Shown in pieces: positions 22,632 through 32,131 of a stretch of DNA of 39,853 nt (positions within the stretch are counted from its first letter, which is position 1; each line of letters opens with the position of its first letter). Location: positions 1 through 39,853 of the forward strand of contig QXCR01000215.1 of assembly GCA_004380135.1 (NCBI GenBank), in the 5' to 3' direction. Source of the DNA: Stemphylium vesicarium. Taxonomy: Eukaryota; Ascomycota; Dothideomycetes; Pleosporales; Pleosporaceae. The notes beneath the pieces are model-generated. The model was not told the DNA's origin and ran no database searches. It worked only from the letters and a program-made list of their open reading frames with translations. The translations under genes and the position numbers were made by a program.

Positions 22632-23693
22632 TTAGTAATGCAAGCAACTCGGTGAATGTTCGTCGTGTCTCCCCTTTGACCTTCTCGGGTACTTTGTGAG
22701 ACACATCCAGCAAAAGTGAGCCCGACATTTTGTACCTATTTCCCAAAAAATCAGCTTCAACGCGCTCACTAGAAGTTCAGAAGAGAGAGAGGAAGGGAAA
22801 CTCACACTCTATATGATCACACCCATCAATCTTCTCCACGCTTCTCCCACACCCCGGACACGTCTTGGTCGTCAACTCCAACACCGTTTTACTCGCCTCC
22901 TCCTCTGCCGCCTTGAACGACGTATTGGTCCGGTACTCGTACTCCTTGCATGTTTCGCCCTTGTGCCACTTGACATGATGCACCACGCAATGCGCCTTCT
23001 TGCACGTCTTGCACCGGAATTTCGGCACGTCGCTGGCATGAACCTGGCCTGACGGACACGACTTGAGACCGCACCAGGTGAATTCTGGATGCGCATCTAG
23101 TGCTTCGCGCGTGCTGAGGGTGAGGTAGCTAGAGGAAAGGCGAACACAGCGTGTTAGTTAAGGTGGGAAAAGGAGGGGGATTGAAGGAGGAAAACATACC
23201 TCTTTAGAACGCCGCTTGGTGCAAAGTCGCGCATGTCGGGAGTTTGAAGAACAGATGAGCAGATGGGGCATACGATGGCATCCCACATCTTGGTGCGGAA
23301 CTGCGACTCTATCCATGTTCGCAGACAGCGGTGGCATACGTCGATTTCGTGGCTGCATTTTGCGGTGGGAAGACGGGTGGGGAAGCGTCTGAGGGAAAGT
23401 GTGTCTGTGCATATCATGCATTCCTTTCTGACTCTGGGGGTAGCTTCTGAATCGTGGTGGTGATGGTGGCTATCTCGTCGAGTCGGTGGTCTATGCCTCG
23501 ATTTGCTCCCTTCAGCCTTGCTGCTCTTGGAATGACTTGACTGGTGATCTCTACCCCTCTCAAACAAACCAGCATTTCGATTATGCTCTTGCTTTCCAGA
23601 CCTACTTGATCTCTGTGATCTGAGAGTCCCCTTCTTTCCCCGTTGCGCATGCGTTGCCAATGACTCTGCATGACTGCTCCAAAGCTGACCCAT
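22632..23693 (-). CDS. RBR-type (RING-IBR-RING) E3 ubiquitin ligase
   Basis: Three exons: 23200-23693, 22806-23128 and 22632-22735, with introns of 71 and 70 nt, giving 306 residues. The frame is open upstream of 23693 but has no earlier ATG. The N-terminal ~85 residues are basic, Ser-rich and His-rich. RING1 starts at about 92 (CMICTDT, then CSHEIDVCHRC, ending CPIC). The IBR follows (KFRCKTCKKAHCVVHHVKWH). RING2 is CPGCGRSVEKIDGCDHIE, completed across intron 2 by CTKCRAHFCWMC and a final His/Cys pair. Cys268 in GCDHI sits where RBR ligases form the ubiquitin thioester, so the enzyme should be active. The substrate is unknown. The N-terminus MGQLWS fits an N-myristoylation signal, which would place it on membranes (inference). 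It lies downstream of an F-box gene on the same strand. Confidence 0.91.
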
Positions 23694-24171
23694 GCTTACG
23701 TTATGGGTGGCGACATCCACGACAGATTAGGTCGTAGGAAGAGATAGATCTCATGCAATAGGATTAACGTCGGTTCTTCGTCGATGCAGTATGTCGTAGC
23801 AGCTGCGGTGCGTGCGCAGATGACCTTCAGGCGTATATAGTGCCAGAACAAGAGAAGCAGAATGCCGGGATGCTACGAAAGACGCGCTCATAGATCAATA
23901 GGCATCCAGGTTTATCGCAATTTCAGGCAACCAAAGGATAGAGAGGGCGCGGCCATGCGCGGGGTCAGCCCCCTGCACCGGTCACAGAAACCGGTGAGCG
24001 AAGTTGATTGGTTATCCGGCCTAAGGCATTGGTGGTCCTACAAGAAAGCTGGGTTGGACCTTCCGTGGCACCAAAAGGCAGTAAATAATGACGAATAAGA
24101 AGGCAGACACATTAAATATCCGAACGTGGGTGTTTAACGTGGATAGGAATTTCATTTTGCTGTTGTAAAAT
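23694..24171. other. Intergenic region between F-box and RBR genes
   Basis: About 0.48 kb containing the F-box 3' flank and the RBR promoter. It contains a perfect inverted repeat, listed separately. Nothing else is recognised. Confidence 0.6.
23976..23996. promoter_or_regulatory. Perfect inverted repeat CACCGGT-N7-ACCGGTG
   Basis: Arms 23976-23982 and 23990-23996 are exact reverse complements around a 7-base spacer, about 285 bases upstream of the RBR start. The symmetry suits a dimeric DNA-binding protein. No factor is assigned, and a chance palindrome is possible. Confidence 0.3.
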
Positions 24172-26693
24172 TCATCGATAGTACCATCCCGACTCGTAGC
24201 GATTGCCGTAGCAATCAACTTCTCCTGCTTCTGGATTATTCGGCTTCCTCATAACAGTGATACTCCCAGGCCAATATCCCTCGAGCTCCGGGTCAGCCTC
24301 GCCCATTTGTACAAGGTTGGTGTGGGCAGCCTTTCTTTCTTTTCGGAATTTGCCAACCTCTCCCACTACGTCGAAAAGCCTTCTCGGATCAGGATCAGGT
24401 TTAGCTTTTCGGCATTCAGGTGGTGGTGTGTTGCGACTGGGAGCAAGCTCCAATCCACCCATAGCAGCTAAGGGGAGGGTACGACCAGTCTCTCCACCGG
24501 GCAGTCCACACTCCTCGTCCCCAAAGAAGGAAAAGTCATGTGACGCCGCCTCCCAGAATGCTTCAGAATCCGCATCTTGAGTAGTCGACTTCGTGGGGTA
24601 TGCGCGCCAGCTAGTAGATATCTTCTTGGGTGCCGATTGCGGTGAAGCCATCTCTAGCACTACCCGTTTCAGGGCAAATAGACTGCTCGCATACTCCTCT
24701 TCCGCGATGGCGCGTCTGCGTCCTGGAGGAAGTATATAGGTGTGTTTCGCGCGTTGCCTTGCAATTAGTGCCTCCTCTGCTGCGTCTTTGATGAATTGAA
24801 CAATACGATCTATGACGTACTTTTCAGCGTTGATAGGTACGTCAGTCAAGACTAGAGTGTGCAGATTCGGAAGCATTCCTGGATGCAGACAATTCTCTTG
24901 AGACTGGCGATGTTCCAGCCGGGCTTTCCTGTCTTCGATGTAGTAGAAGGAATTTCCTCGTGACCTCATTACCGTGCTCGTGGCTGGGGAAGTTGGCATG
25001 CTATGGGCGGCTGTGGGCATCAGCCCCGCCTGTATTTCAAGCCAATCTCTCCTCGAACTGGGTCTGCTGTTTTCGTCACTTTGCTGAAGAGGGCTGAACG
25101 GAGCCAGTGTCGAGTCTGCCAGTACTGGCCCTGGAGCGTATGCAAGACCTCGCTTGATGAGCGACGATGATGAGGTAATGCTGATGGCTGGACTTCTTGA
25201 AGCCTTCACCCCAAGATCATGATCATTCGCGCTGGAAGGGCCGCGACGTTCATCTAACCATGGGAATGAACCAGGCAGCTCAACAGGGTGTGACGAATCC
25301 CCTTCTACCTCATGAACGGCGGTGATGTCAGAGTCAAGCTCAGGTGTTGGTGGTTCAATAGCCTCAAGCTCATGAGCGTTTGGAGGCTTATATACACCGA
25401 GGCTTCCGCAAAGCTCCACACGAGGCGAGGCTGTCACCTCGAGAGGTGCATCTTCCGTTAGTAATTGATAGTTAAGTCTGACATACCTCAGCTTGTGCGA
25501 CGCAAACTCAGACAACATTGGTATCAACTTTGCTACACTGGGTAATTCCATGTCGTCTTCACCAGCACCCGGGTCTTCAGGGTAAGGGTTTCTGATCGTT
25601 GCAGGCAATATGCCTGCATCCAAGATATGTAGACGCCCTGATCGTAGCAACCCTGAAATCCCTTCAATAGTGATGACATTCTTCGATAGGTAAAGATGTG
25701 ATATCCCAACATCTCTCGTCTCTTCAATCGTGAGACTACCGACGAAACCTTCAGTGAGCTTTTTGCGTAGATGCCCCACAAGGTTTTCGGTCTCGAACGC
25801 ATCCAGCTCATTGCCCGACTGTTCATGTTCAACAGGAGCCAAAGGCCCGCGATAGGCATGCGGGACAATTATCGTTTCCTTTAGGCAAAGTTCAAGCAGA
25901 AGTCGCGTGCTGGTATCCGTCAAATAATTGTCGCTTATATCAAGGCTTCTGACCCGACTTCTGATAGCATGTGCGACTACCGCAAAGTCATCATCCTTCA
26001 GGCCTAGTCCACGTAAATTTAGGACACGCAAGTTGCGAAGGTATGCAAGTGCGGCCAGCACCGCTTTGTCTTTGGCGGCTGCAGTCTTCGATAGATCCAA
26101 GGAAACGAGATCTGGAAAGTGTGGTAGAGCCTCCACCAGACCTGTCGAAGTGGCATTGGTGCACCCCGAGGCATCTAGTAGCCGCAAACTGAAGACGGGG
26201 AAAGCGTTTGGTTGTGTCGACTTTCGACGTAGGCTTGGATACCGCAAACTGAGAAGACATGCGTGGTCGAAAAACGGAAGCCCGTCGACTATCAAACATT
26301 GCAAACGAGGAAGATGTTCAAGACAGTCTCGAAGCCATTCTGCGTGTGGTCCATCGTAAAGCTCTGCGTGCGCTGGAGGGAAACGCAAAGTATGGGTGAG
26401 CTCTCGCACAGCTGGTCGCACGTACGGCAGGGTGCGTTTGAATCTTGTGAGCGCCACTACCACGAGTTAGTATGTAGCTAATCTCTATATTACTCTATCA
26501 TACCATATACAGTATCATTCTGCACCCCAAAATGGGACGCTGGGCTTCCCCAAAGGTTAGGAGTAAAGGTTTCGTGCCATTTCCGACAGACCAGCGCTGC
26601 AGAGCATAAATCTTCGGAATGCAAGTATGGAGCGATGAGTATCCATGGGTCGCGCTGCATGACACTTTCGTATGAGGGTAGGAGATCGTCCAT
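24172..26693 (-). CDS. F-box and leucine-rich-repeat protein
   Basis: Two exons, 26504-26693 and 24172-26456, joined across a 47 nt intron with a TACTAAC branch site. The product is 824 residues. The F-box lies at about 10-50 (PWILIAPYLHSEDLCSAALV followed by CRKWHETFTPNLW). After it, leucine-rich repeats run from about 90 to 330 (LVSLDLSKTAA, LRVLNLRGLGLKDDDF, RSLDISDNYLTD, HLYLSKNVITIEGI). A long Ser/Pro-rich, probably disordered middle follows, then another LRR-like segment (LPNLHTLVLTDVPIN) and a basic C-terminal part ending WYYR. F-box proteins recruit substrates to SCF (Skp1-Cul1) ubiquitin ligases, and the LRRs would be the substrate-binding face; the substrate is unknown. The frame begins at ATG 26693 and the first exon alone supplies the F-box. 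Confidence 0.88.
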
Positions 26694-27127
26694 GTTTTGT
26701 GTGTCCGGTAACTGCAGGCGTGATTATTGTGATGCTAAGACATAGCTGTCATGTCTCCTTTTGAGAAGACAGTGAGTAAGGCCAACGGATACAGGAGCAT
26801 TCTTTGGGAGTAGAGGCAAAGCAAAATGTGGATGCGCATCTTATGGTGGGCTCGGTATTGTGGCAGTGTCGCGGTTCGCCTTGCCAGGTGCCATTACGAT
26901 GATGCAACTTAGGCGTCCCGACTAGCCCAATTTAGCGAGACAGGTCGATGCCCAGGTGGGCTGCCAGTGCTGGGAGTTGCGTTTGGCATGGCGACCACGT
27001 AGATCGTTTCCTACTTTTCCATACCGACTCAAGTGATATTGAAGCTTGTACGATCGATGCGCGCCGCTTGAAATCTTCATACTGTGTTATGCTAGGGTAT
27101 CTAAATCGCTCGACAATCGCTCGAATC
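26694..27127. other. Intergenic region between MFS and F-box genes
   Basis: About 0.43 kb with the MFS 3' flank and the F-box promoter. No element recognised. Confidence 0.6.
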
Positions 27128-28952
27128 TCAACTCGTCACATCCATGATCTCACTCGCGAATTTACTCCTCGCTCTAATGCGAGGACCGTAAAAGACCAAT
27201 ATCCATGGCACGATGGTCAAGAGCGCACCGATCCCGCCTAGCAGGCTGCTAGCAGGGCCATACCCAAGGGTGTTGTACATTTGCGTCGTAATGAGTGGGA
27301 AAATGCCACCTAAGCAATGATTAGTTGTCATCCCCTTCTGAGTGGCATTGTCACTTACCAAGTATGTTTCGGCAAAAAGACTGTGCTGCTAACGCCGAGC
27401 TCGCATAACGATGGTATGTATCTGCCAGGAAGTTGAAGGTCGCCAGGTAGATGGAAAATATGCCAATGGTGGCGATACCAATTGCAATGGCCGGTACAAC
27501 CCAGTGAATATCCGAGAAACTTGTCCATCCGAACATGAAGAGGCCTATGGGCATACATGCGCTCTCTATGCATGCGAAGTACAGGCGGCCTTCTGGGGTG
27601 CCCGTCGCCTTGCCGTATCTCTTCGCAATTTTTTCTTGGTAGATAGACAGAACGGTTGCCAGTATGCTGGCTATACCCATAGACGCAAAGACAGCATTGG
27701 CCTGTTGCAACGAAAAGCCATGGTTGTTTTGGAAGACCAGTGGGATAGCGGCCAATGTCAGGTAGAGTACAGCCCACGAGAAGGCTACCCAAAGCGAGAA
27801 CCAGAACACCACAGGTTCGGTAAAGAGTAGATGGAATGGTCGGTATAGGGATATGCCGATCATCTTGCCAAGGGACGCGCGCTCTTCGTCGGATCGTACT
27901 TTCCAACGTAAACGCTGTGAAGTCGTAGATCCAGTCTTCTCGTTATCGCGAATATTCAAGCCGTAGTAACCTGCTGCTTCTCGGGCCTCATACCATTTGT
28001 TCAAACGTTTTGCCTTCCTGGATAGAAGAACAGAGCCTCGAGTCTCTTTGAAGACCACACATATGAGTGCAACCATCATTCCGCACGAGATTGCCTGCAC
28101 ATAGAATATCCATCTCCATGTAGTATTCTGTGCGATAAAACCGCAGACCAGAGGCCCAAAAGAGGTGCCAAACAGGGCACCACCGGAAAACAGAGCCATG
28201 GGCGTGTTGCGATCCTGTGCGTGGTATATATCAGATACTACGCCACCGACCATGGTCGAAAAGGTAGATCCGCCTATGCCTAGGAAGAAGCGTACGACAA
28301 GCATTCCAGCATACGACTGCGTGAGCCCAGAACATAGCTGACAGATGACGAATAGAATGCCAGAGGCGAGAAAGACCGGTCTCCGGCCATTGATCTCGGA
28401 AAAGGGAGCAAGGACCATGGGTGCGATGGCGAACCCTGTCGTGAAAGTGGTAATGCCAACCAGCGCAGCAACGCTACTAACGCCCCATTCTTCCGTCATT
28501 TGCCCAACGCCTGGACTGTAGGCTCCGGCGGAGAACGCAGTGAGTGCAGTAATGACGCATGATATCCAGATTGTCACACTTTTCCTCGTTTCCGACCAGT
28601 CGAAGGGGTTCGTGTATTTGACAAGATTTGGGGGTTCAGGCGGTGGTTCTTGGCCAGATTGTTCGGGATAATTTGTTGTCGGGTGTGGGAGTTCGGTATC
28701 GAATGTAAGGTAATGCCACACAATGTCCGCCTCTCTTGGATCCTCCTGCACCTTGTAATCCATAGCGCTCTCGTACTCTTTGTACTCCTCCTTTTCTGGG
28801 TCGCTTTTATGGCCGACAGTAGGGCCGTGGTACTGTTCTTCAGCGGAGTTTGAGTGCATGTCCGAAGATGCTCTTATTCCCGGCTCGTTGTTTGAGTCTG
28901 AGACATTAAGTTCTGAATCCCCCGGGAGGTTTATTTCCGGGTTGGGGACCAT
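27128..28952 (-). CDS. MFS transporter, DHA1 drug/polyamine-type
   Basis: Two exons, 27359-28952 and 27128-27309, joined across a 49 nt intron (GTAAGT donor, ACTAATC branch site). The product is 591 residues. A long acidic, presumably cytosolic N-terminus (about 1-125) precedes 12 predicted membrane helices starting at VTIWISCVITALTAF. Family marks are SEINGRRPVFL (185-195, the loop 2-3 motif of MFS proteins) and GTSFGPLVCGFI followed by WRWIFYVQ (the motif C region). The sequence style matches plasma-membrane H+-antiporters for drugs, polyamines or other organic cations; the substrate cannot be read from the sequence. A nested palindrome lies 100-155 bases upstream of the start. No biosynthetic genes adjoin it. 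Confidence 0.94.
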
Positions 28953-30786
28953 GTTGTGAAAAGGTCCTTTGCTTTGGGGTAGAATTGAGTGTCGGGTTAT
29001 TGCGACATAGATATTGAAGTTGGAAAAGAAAAGCGCGCACGATGATGATATAAAACGCAGCCCTGATAGCTCAAGCGGCGCGGGTATGATCCGCTAACCA
29101 GCCTGCGTAGCCGATATGCATATCAACGAGCAAATGAACGGTGAGCTAGACTCGGTCCCATACTGGTGGGTTAGGGCAGATGTGTGACGGTATTGGTCGG
29201 GAATAACACATCTCCTCCATCGCTCAGGCCCACGGTGCGTTGGACAGTGTGTACCTCGGGGTAAACTTGGAAGTTTTCATGGGCTGCGGGCGCGCCAAGG
29301 CCGTCTGGAAGCCGTCAAACCGCTCATTAGTGAGATAGATCTGGTGCGTCATGCGGGAAGGATCGCGGCGTGTACGAGGCGTAGAGATAGCTCGGAAGGA
29401 GGAATGGCTCCCCGACGACGATCGACGGAAACCATCGGCATTTCCACAAAAGCAAGACTCTTCATAGTCCCTAATCGTCCAATCGTAGGCATGAACATGT
29501 TGTATCTTCACCGTATGTGCGCGATGGGCTTATTTGCCGTCATATACCTAGTAGTTCAATGTGCAGCGGATAGAGGACCGAGGTCGGGTGGATGTAGCGC
29601 GAGAGTTGGCCGCTGGGCTTTTCCAAGCCGCCGAAGAGTGCCGGCAATAGCTTCTACATTCCAGAAGAGGTATCAAGACGCTTGGCAATGAACGATTGGC
29701 TTAGTCGCTGGGTTAATTGTGCAGGACGTGTGCAGTCATGGAAGCCTTGAGGATTTGTTTGCAGTCCGACTGCGCGTCGTCACTATCACGGCATACCACA
29801 TCTCGTGTAGTGCACATATAGGACCGAACATGGCTGAGCTTGAAAGCTTGGAGGTTACAGCGCAGCATGGGGCGAGTCAAGCGCTGCAAAAGGACGGTAA
29901 TTTGGTCGGGGTGTAGTTACCGCATGCGCATGGGTATGGCGTTGATTTGTACGAGCTGGCAGCCGAAGAAGTGGTTGTTTCTCCAACGGAACTCCAGTAC
30001 CACAGGAGCTAGGCTTTATGCTCACGTTAGGCGGCCCAATGCACTCACTGGTCAAATAAATGTCTTTTTCCTCTACTAGGTGTTGCTTGCAGACATTGCG
30101 CAATCATGTCTCAAACGCAGGTCATGAAATTGAGAAGCCTCAGCCTCAAAGGCAGGAAAAGCTTACGATGCACGAGCGCGCCGGGACACAACTTCTATTA
30201 TGCCTCGACGGCGCCAATGGTACCGCGAGCAAAAGCGACCGCCTGTTTTGAAGAAAACTGAAGCAATTGCAGAAGGCGTTATTGCTGAGCAATCAGCAAG
30301 ATGTGAACTGCCATGAGGACCCTTCGCCTCTCCCGTCTCGATGGCGACAGAAGCTCGGCACGAGGGGCAATAGTTGGCACTCCAACACCGCCGGAGGTAT
30401 CAAGCATCTGATTCGTCTGCTAAAACAACAAGATGAGCTTATTCAATGGCAGAAAAGATATGGTGGAGTCCACGTGAAAGACGTGTCGATTGCGCAATAT
30501 ACGCTAGCTGGAAGTGTTGGATACAATTGTACGTGAATGGTCTTGGAGAGAAGACAAAAACCGCCCATCAACCCCACAGTCAGTATTCTCTCTCACTACA
30601 CTACTATCTCTTCCTATTCTTACGTTGCAAAAGACAGATTGCATCCCTCTCATACCCAAATTTCTCTAGACACACACAAGGTACGAGAACTACTTGCCCC
30701 TCCATACCCCGCCATCTCCCCCCATGTTTGCGCTGTTTGCACACTGGCGCAAGGCTGACGGCAATGATGCGCGCAGAAAAGGCACA
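28953..30786. other. Divergent intergenic region between MFS and peroxiredoxin genes
   Basis: About 1.8 kb holding the MFS promoter on the left and the peroxiredoxin promoter on the right, where a CACGTG E-box lies at about 30470-30475. Short frames on both strands (29224-29691, 29840-30250) are not convincing as genes. No tRNA is visible. Confidence 0.6.
29055..29108. promoter_or_regulatory. Nested palindrome with CGG-N12-CCG core upstream of MFS gene
   Basis: Outer arms ACGCAG (29055-29060) and CTGCGT (29103-29108) enclose inner arms AGCGG (29074-29078) and CCGCT (29091-29095). The inner arms present CGG and CCG triplets 12 bases apart, the geometry bound by dimeric Zn2Cys6 fungal regulators. 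The position, 100-155 bases upstream of the MFS start, suits an operator. No regulator gene is seen in the window. Confidence 0.35.
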
Positions 30787-31579
30787 ATGGCTGAAGGACG
30801 TTCCGAACCTCTGCGCCTGGGCAGCAAGGCGCCCAACTTCCAGGCCGAGACGACAGCCGGCCCCATTGACTTCCACGAGTTCATCGGCGACAACTGGGTC
30901 ATCCTCTTCTCCCACCCCGAGGACTACACACCCGTCTGCACCACCGAGCTCGGCGCTTTCGCGAAGCTCGAGCCTGAGTTCACCCGCCGCGGCGCAAAGC
31001 TGATCGGTCTCTCTGCTAACACAATCGACTCGCACGATGGCTGGATCAAGGACATTGACGAGATCTCGGGCAGCAACCTCAAGTTTCCCATCATTGGCGA
31101 CAAGGAGCGCAAGGTCGCGCTGGCATACGACATGTGAGTAGTAGTGTAACTGTGTCGCGACAACGACTGACCCAGCAACCCTACAGGATCGACCACCAGG
31201 ACGCTACCAACGTCGACAGCAAGGGCGTCGCCTTCACCATCCGCTCCGTCTTCATCATCGACCCCAAGAAGACGATCCGTCTCATCCTCAGCTACCCCGC
31301 CTCCACCGGCCGCAACACGGCCGAGGTGCTCCGCGTCCTTGACAGCCTGCAGACTGGCGACAAGCACCGCATCACCACACCCATCAACTGTACATGCCGC
31401 TCCACTTGATGAGAGAGAGAGCAATGCTAATCTTTTCTTCAGGGATCCCTGGCGATGATGTCATTGTCCACCCAACTGTTAGCAACGACCAGGCCAAGGA
31501 GCTCTTCCCCGACTTCCGCATCGTCAAGCCCTACCTCCGATTCACTCCTCTGCCAAAGGAGAAGACCACCGCCGCTTAA
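30787..31579 (+). CDS. PRX1: 1-Cys peroxiredoxin (PRX1/Prdx6-type)
   Basis: Three exons: 30787-31133, 31187-31389 and 31443-31579, with two 53 nt introns, giving 228 residues. It reduces hydrogen peroxide and organic or lipid peroxides. The thioredoxin-fold domain has the peroxidatic site PEDYTPVCTTELG, with the active Cys at residue 51 and the supporting Thr/Pro of PxxxT/SxxC. The C-terminal Prx6-type extension (SYPASTGRNTAEVLRVLDSL, then PGDDVIVHPTVS, FRIVKPYLRFTP) confirms the 1-Cys class; there is no resolving Cys in the typical 2-Cys position. I start at ATG 30787 (MAEGRSEPL) because the fold begins there. An in-frame ATG at 30724 would add a 21-residue, mainly basic leader (MFALFAHWRKADG), which could target mitochondria as in yeast Prx1. 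It converges on the kelch/BTB gene. Confidence 0.95.
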
Positions 31580-32128
31580 GCGCATACTATGGGTTTTTGA
31601 GGATGAGTAGAGGAGCCTGAGATGCTTCTCACGGGATATACCACGAGCATGGGCAGATACCAGAAACGTTTGGGCCATGGGCTACATAGATAGCTCCGTC
31701 ATACATGTATACGAATATGAGAATGAAACCATCACGCTCCATGCTGCACTGCCATGCCTGGTGATTCTTTGGCACTATTCGCGCCGTGCAAATACATCGC
31801 GTAGCTGCCCATGGCCGGTTCAGCGGCGGGCCCCGAGAGAAGAGTCGCATTCAAAAGGTCAACAGCATCACCTTCCATGGCATTTCATTCGTTGAGTTCC
31901 TCCTTTCTCTTCAAAAAGCCCCTAGACGTCATAAACAACAATACCAAACAAGAATTTCCATCACAAGAATACCAAAAGCAACAACCCAACGCCACCAAAC
32001 CATCTTTCCCAACTCCATCTCGCTATGTTAGATGACCATTCTCTTTGTTCTTCTTCTTCTTTTCCAAATCTTGGCTCGTTGTCTCCTTTCTTCGCTACTT
32101 TTCATCATCGTCATCATCATCATCATCA
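31580..32128. other. Convergent intergenic region with shared 3' flanks
   Basis: About 0.55 kb between the stops of the peroxiredoxin and kelch/BTB genes. It should hold both 3' UTRs. It is pyrimidine-rich on the plus strand near 32035-32100. No gene or RNA recognised. Confidence 0.6.
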
Positions 32129-32131
32129 TCA
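32111..32131. repeat. (TCA)7 microsatellite spanning a stop codon
   Basis: Seven tandem TCA units. On the minus strand they read TGA and are in frame with the kelch/BTB gene, whose stop is the first of them (32129-32131). Two more in-frame TGA codons follow at 32102-32107, so nine of the ten codons after the last sense codon are stops. Confidence 0.9.

Noticed and set aside
20924..28952. Secondary metabolite cluster (monooxygenase plus MFS transporter)
   Set aside because: No core synthase, prenyltransferase, terpene cyclase, P450 or pathway regulator is present, and the genes between are ubiquitin-system genes.
29055..29108. tRNA-like fold with closing ACGCAG/CTGCGT arms and a D-arm-like stretch
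   Set aside because: Only 54 bases long, with no T-arm (GTTCRANNC) and no plausible anticodon arm; treated as a promoter palindrome instead.
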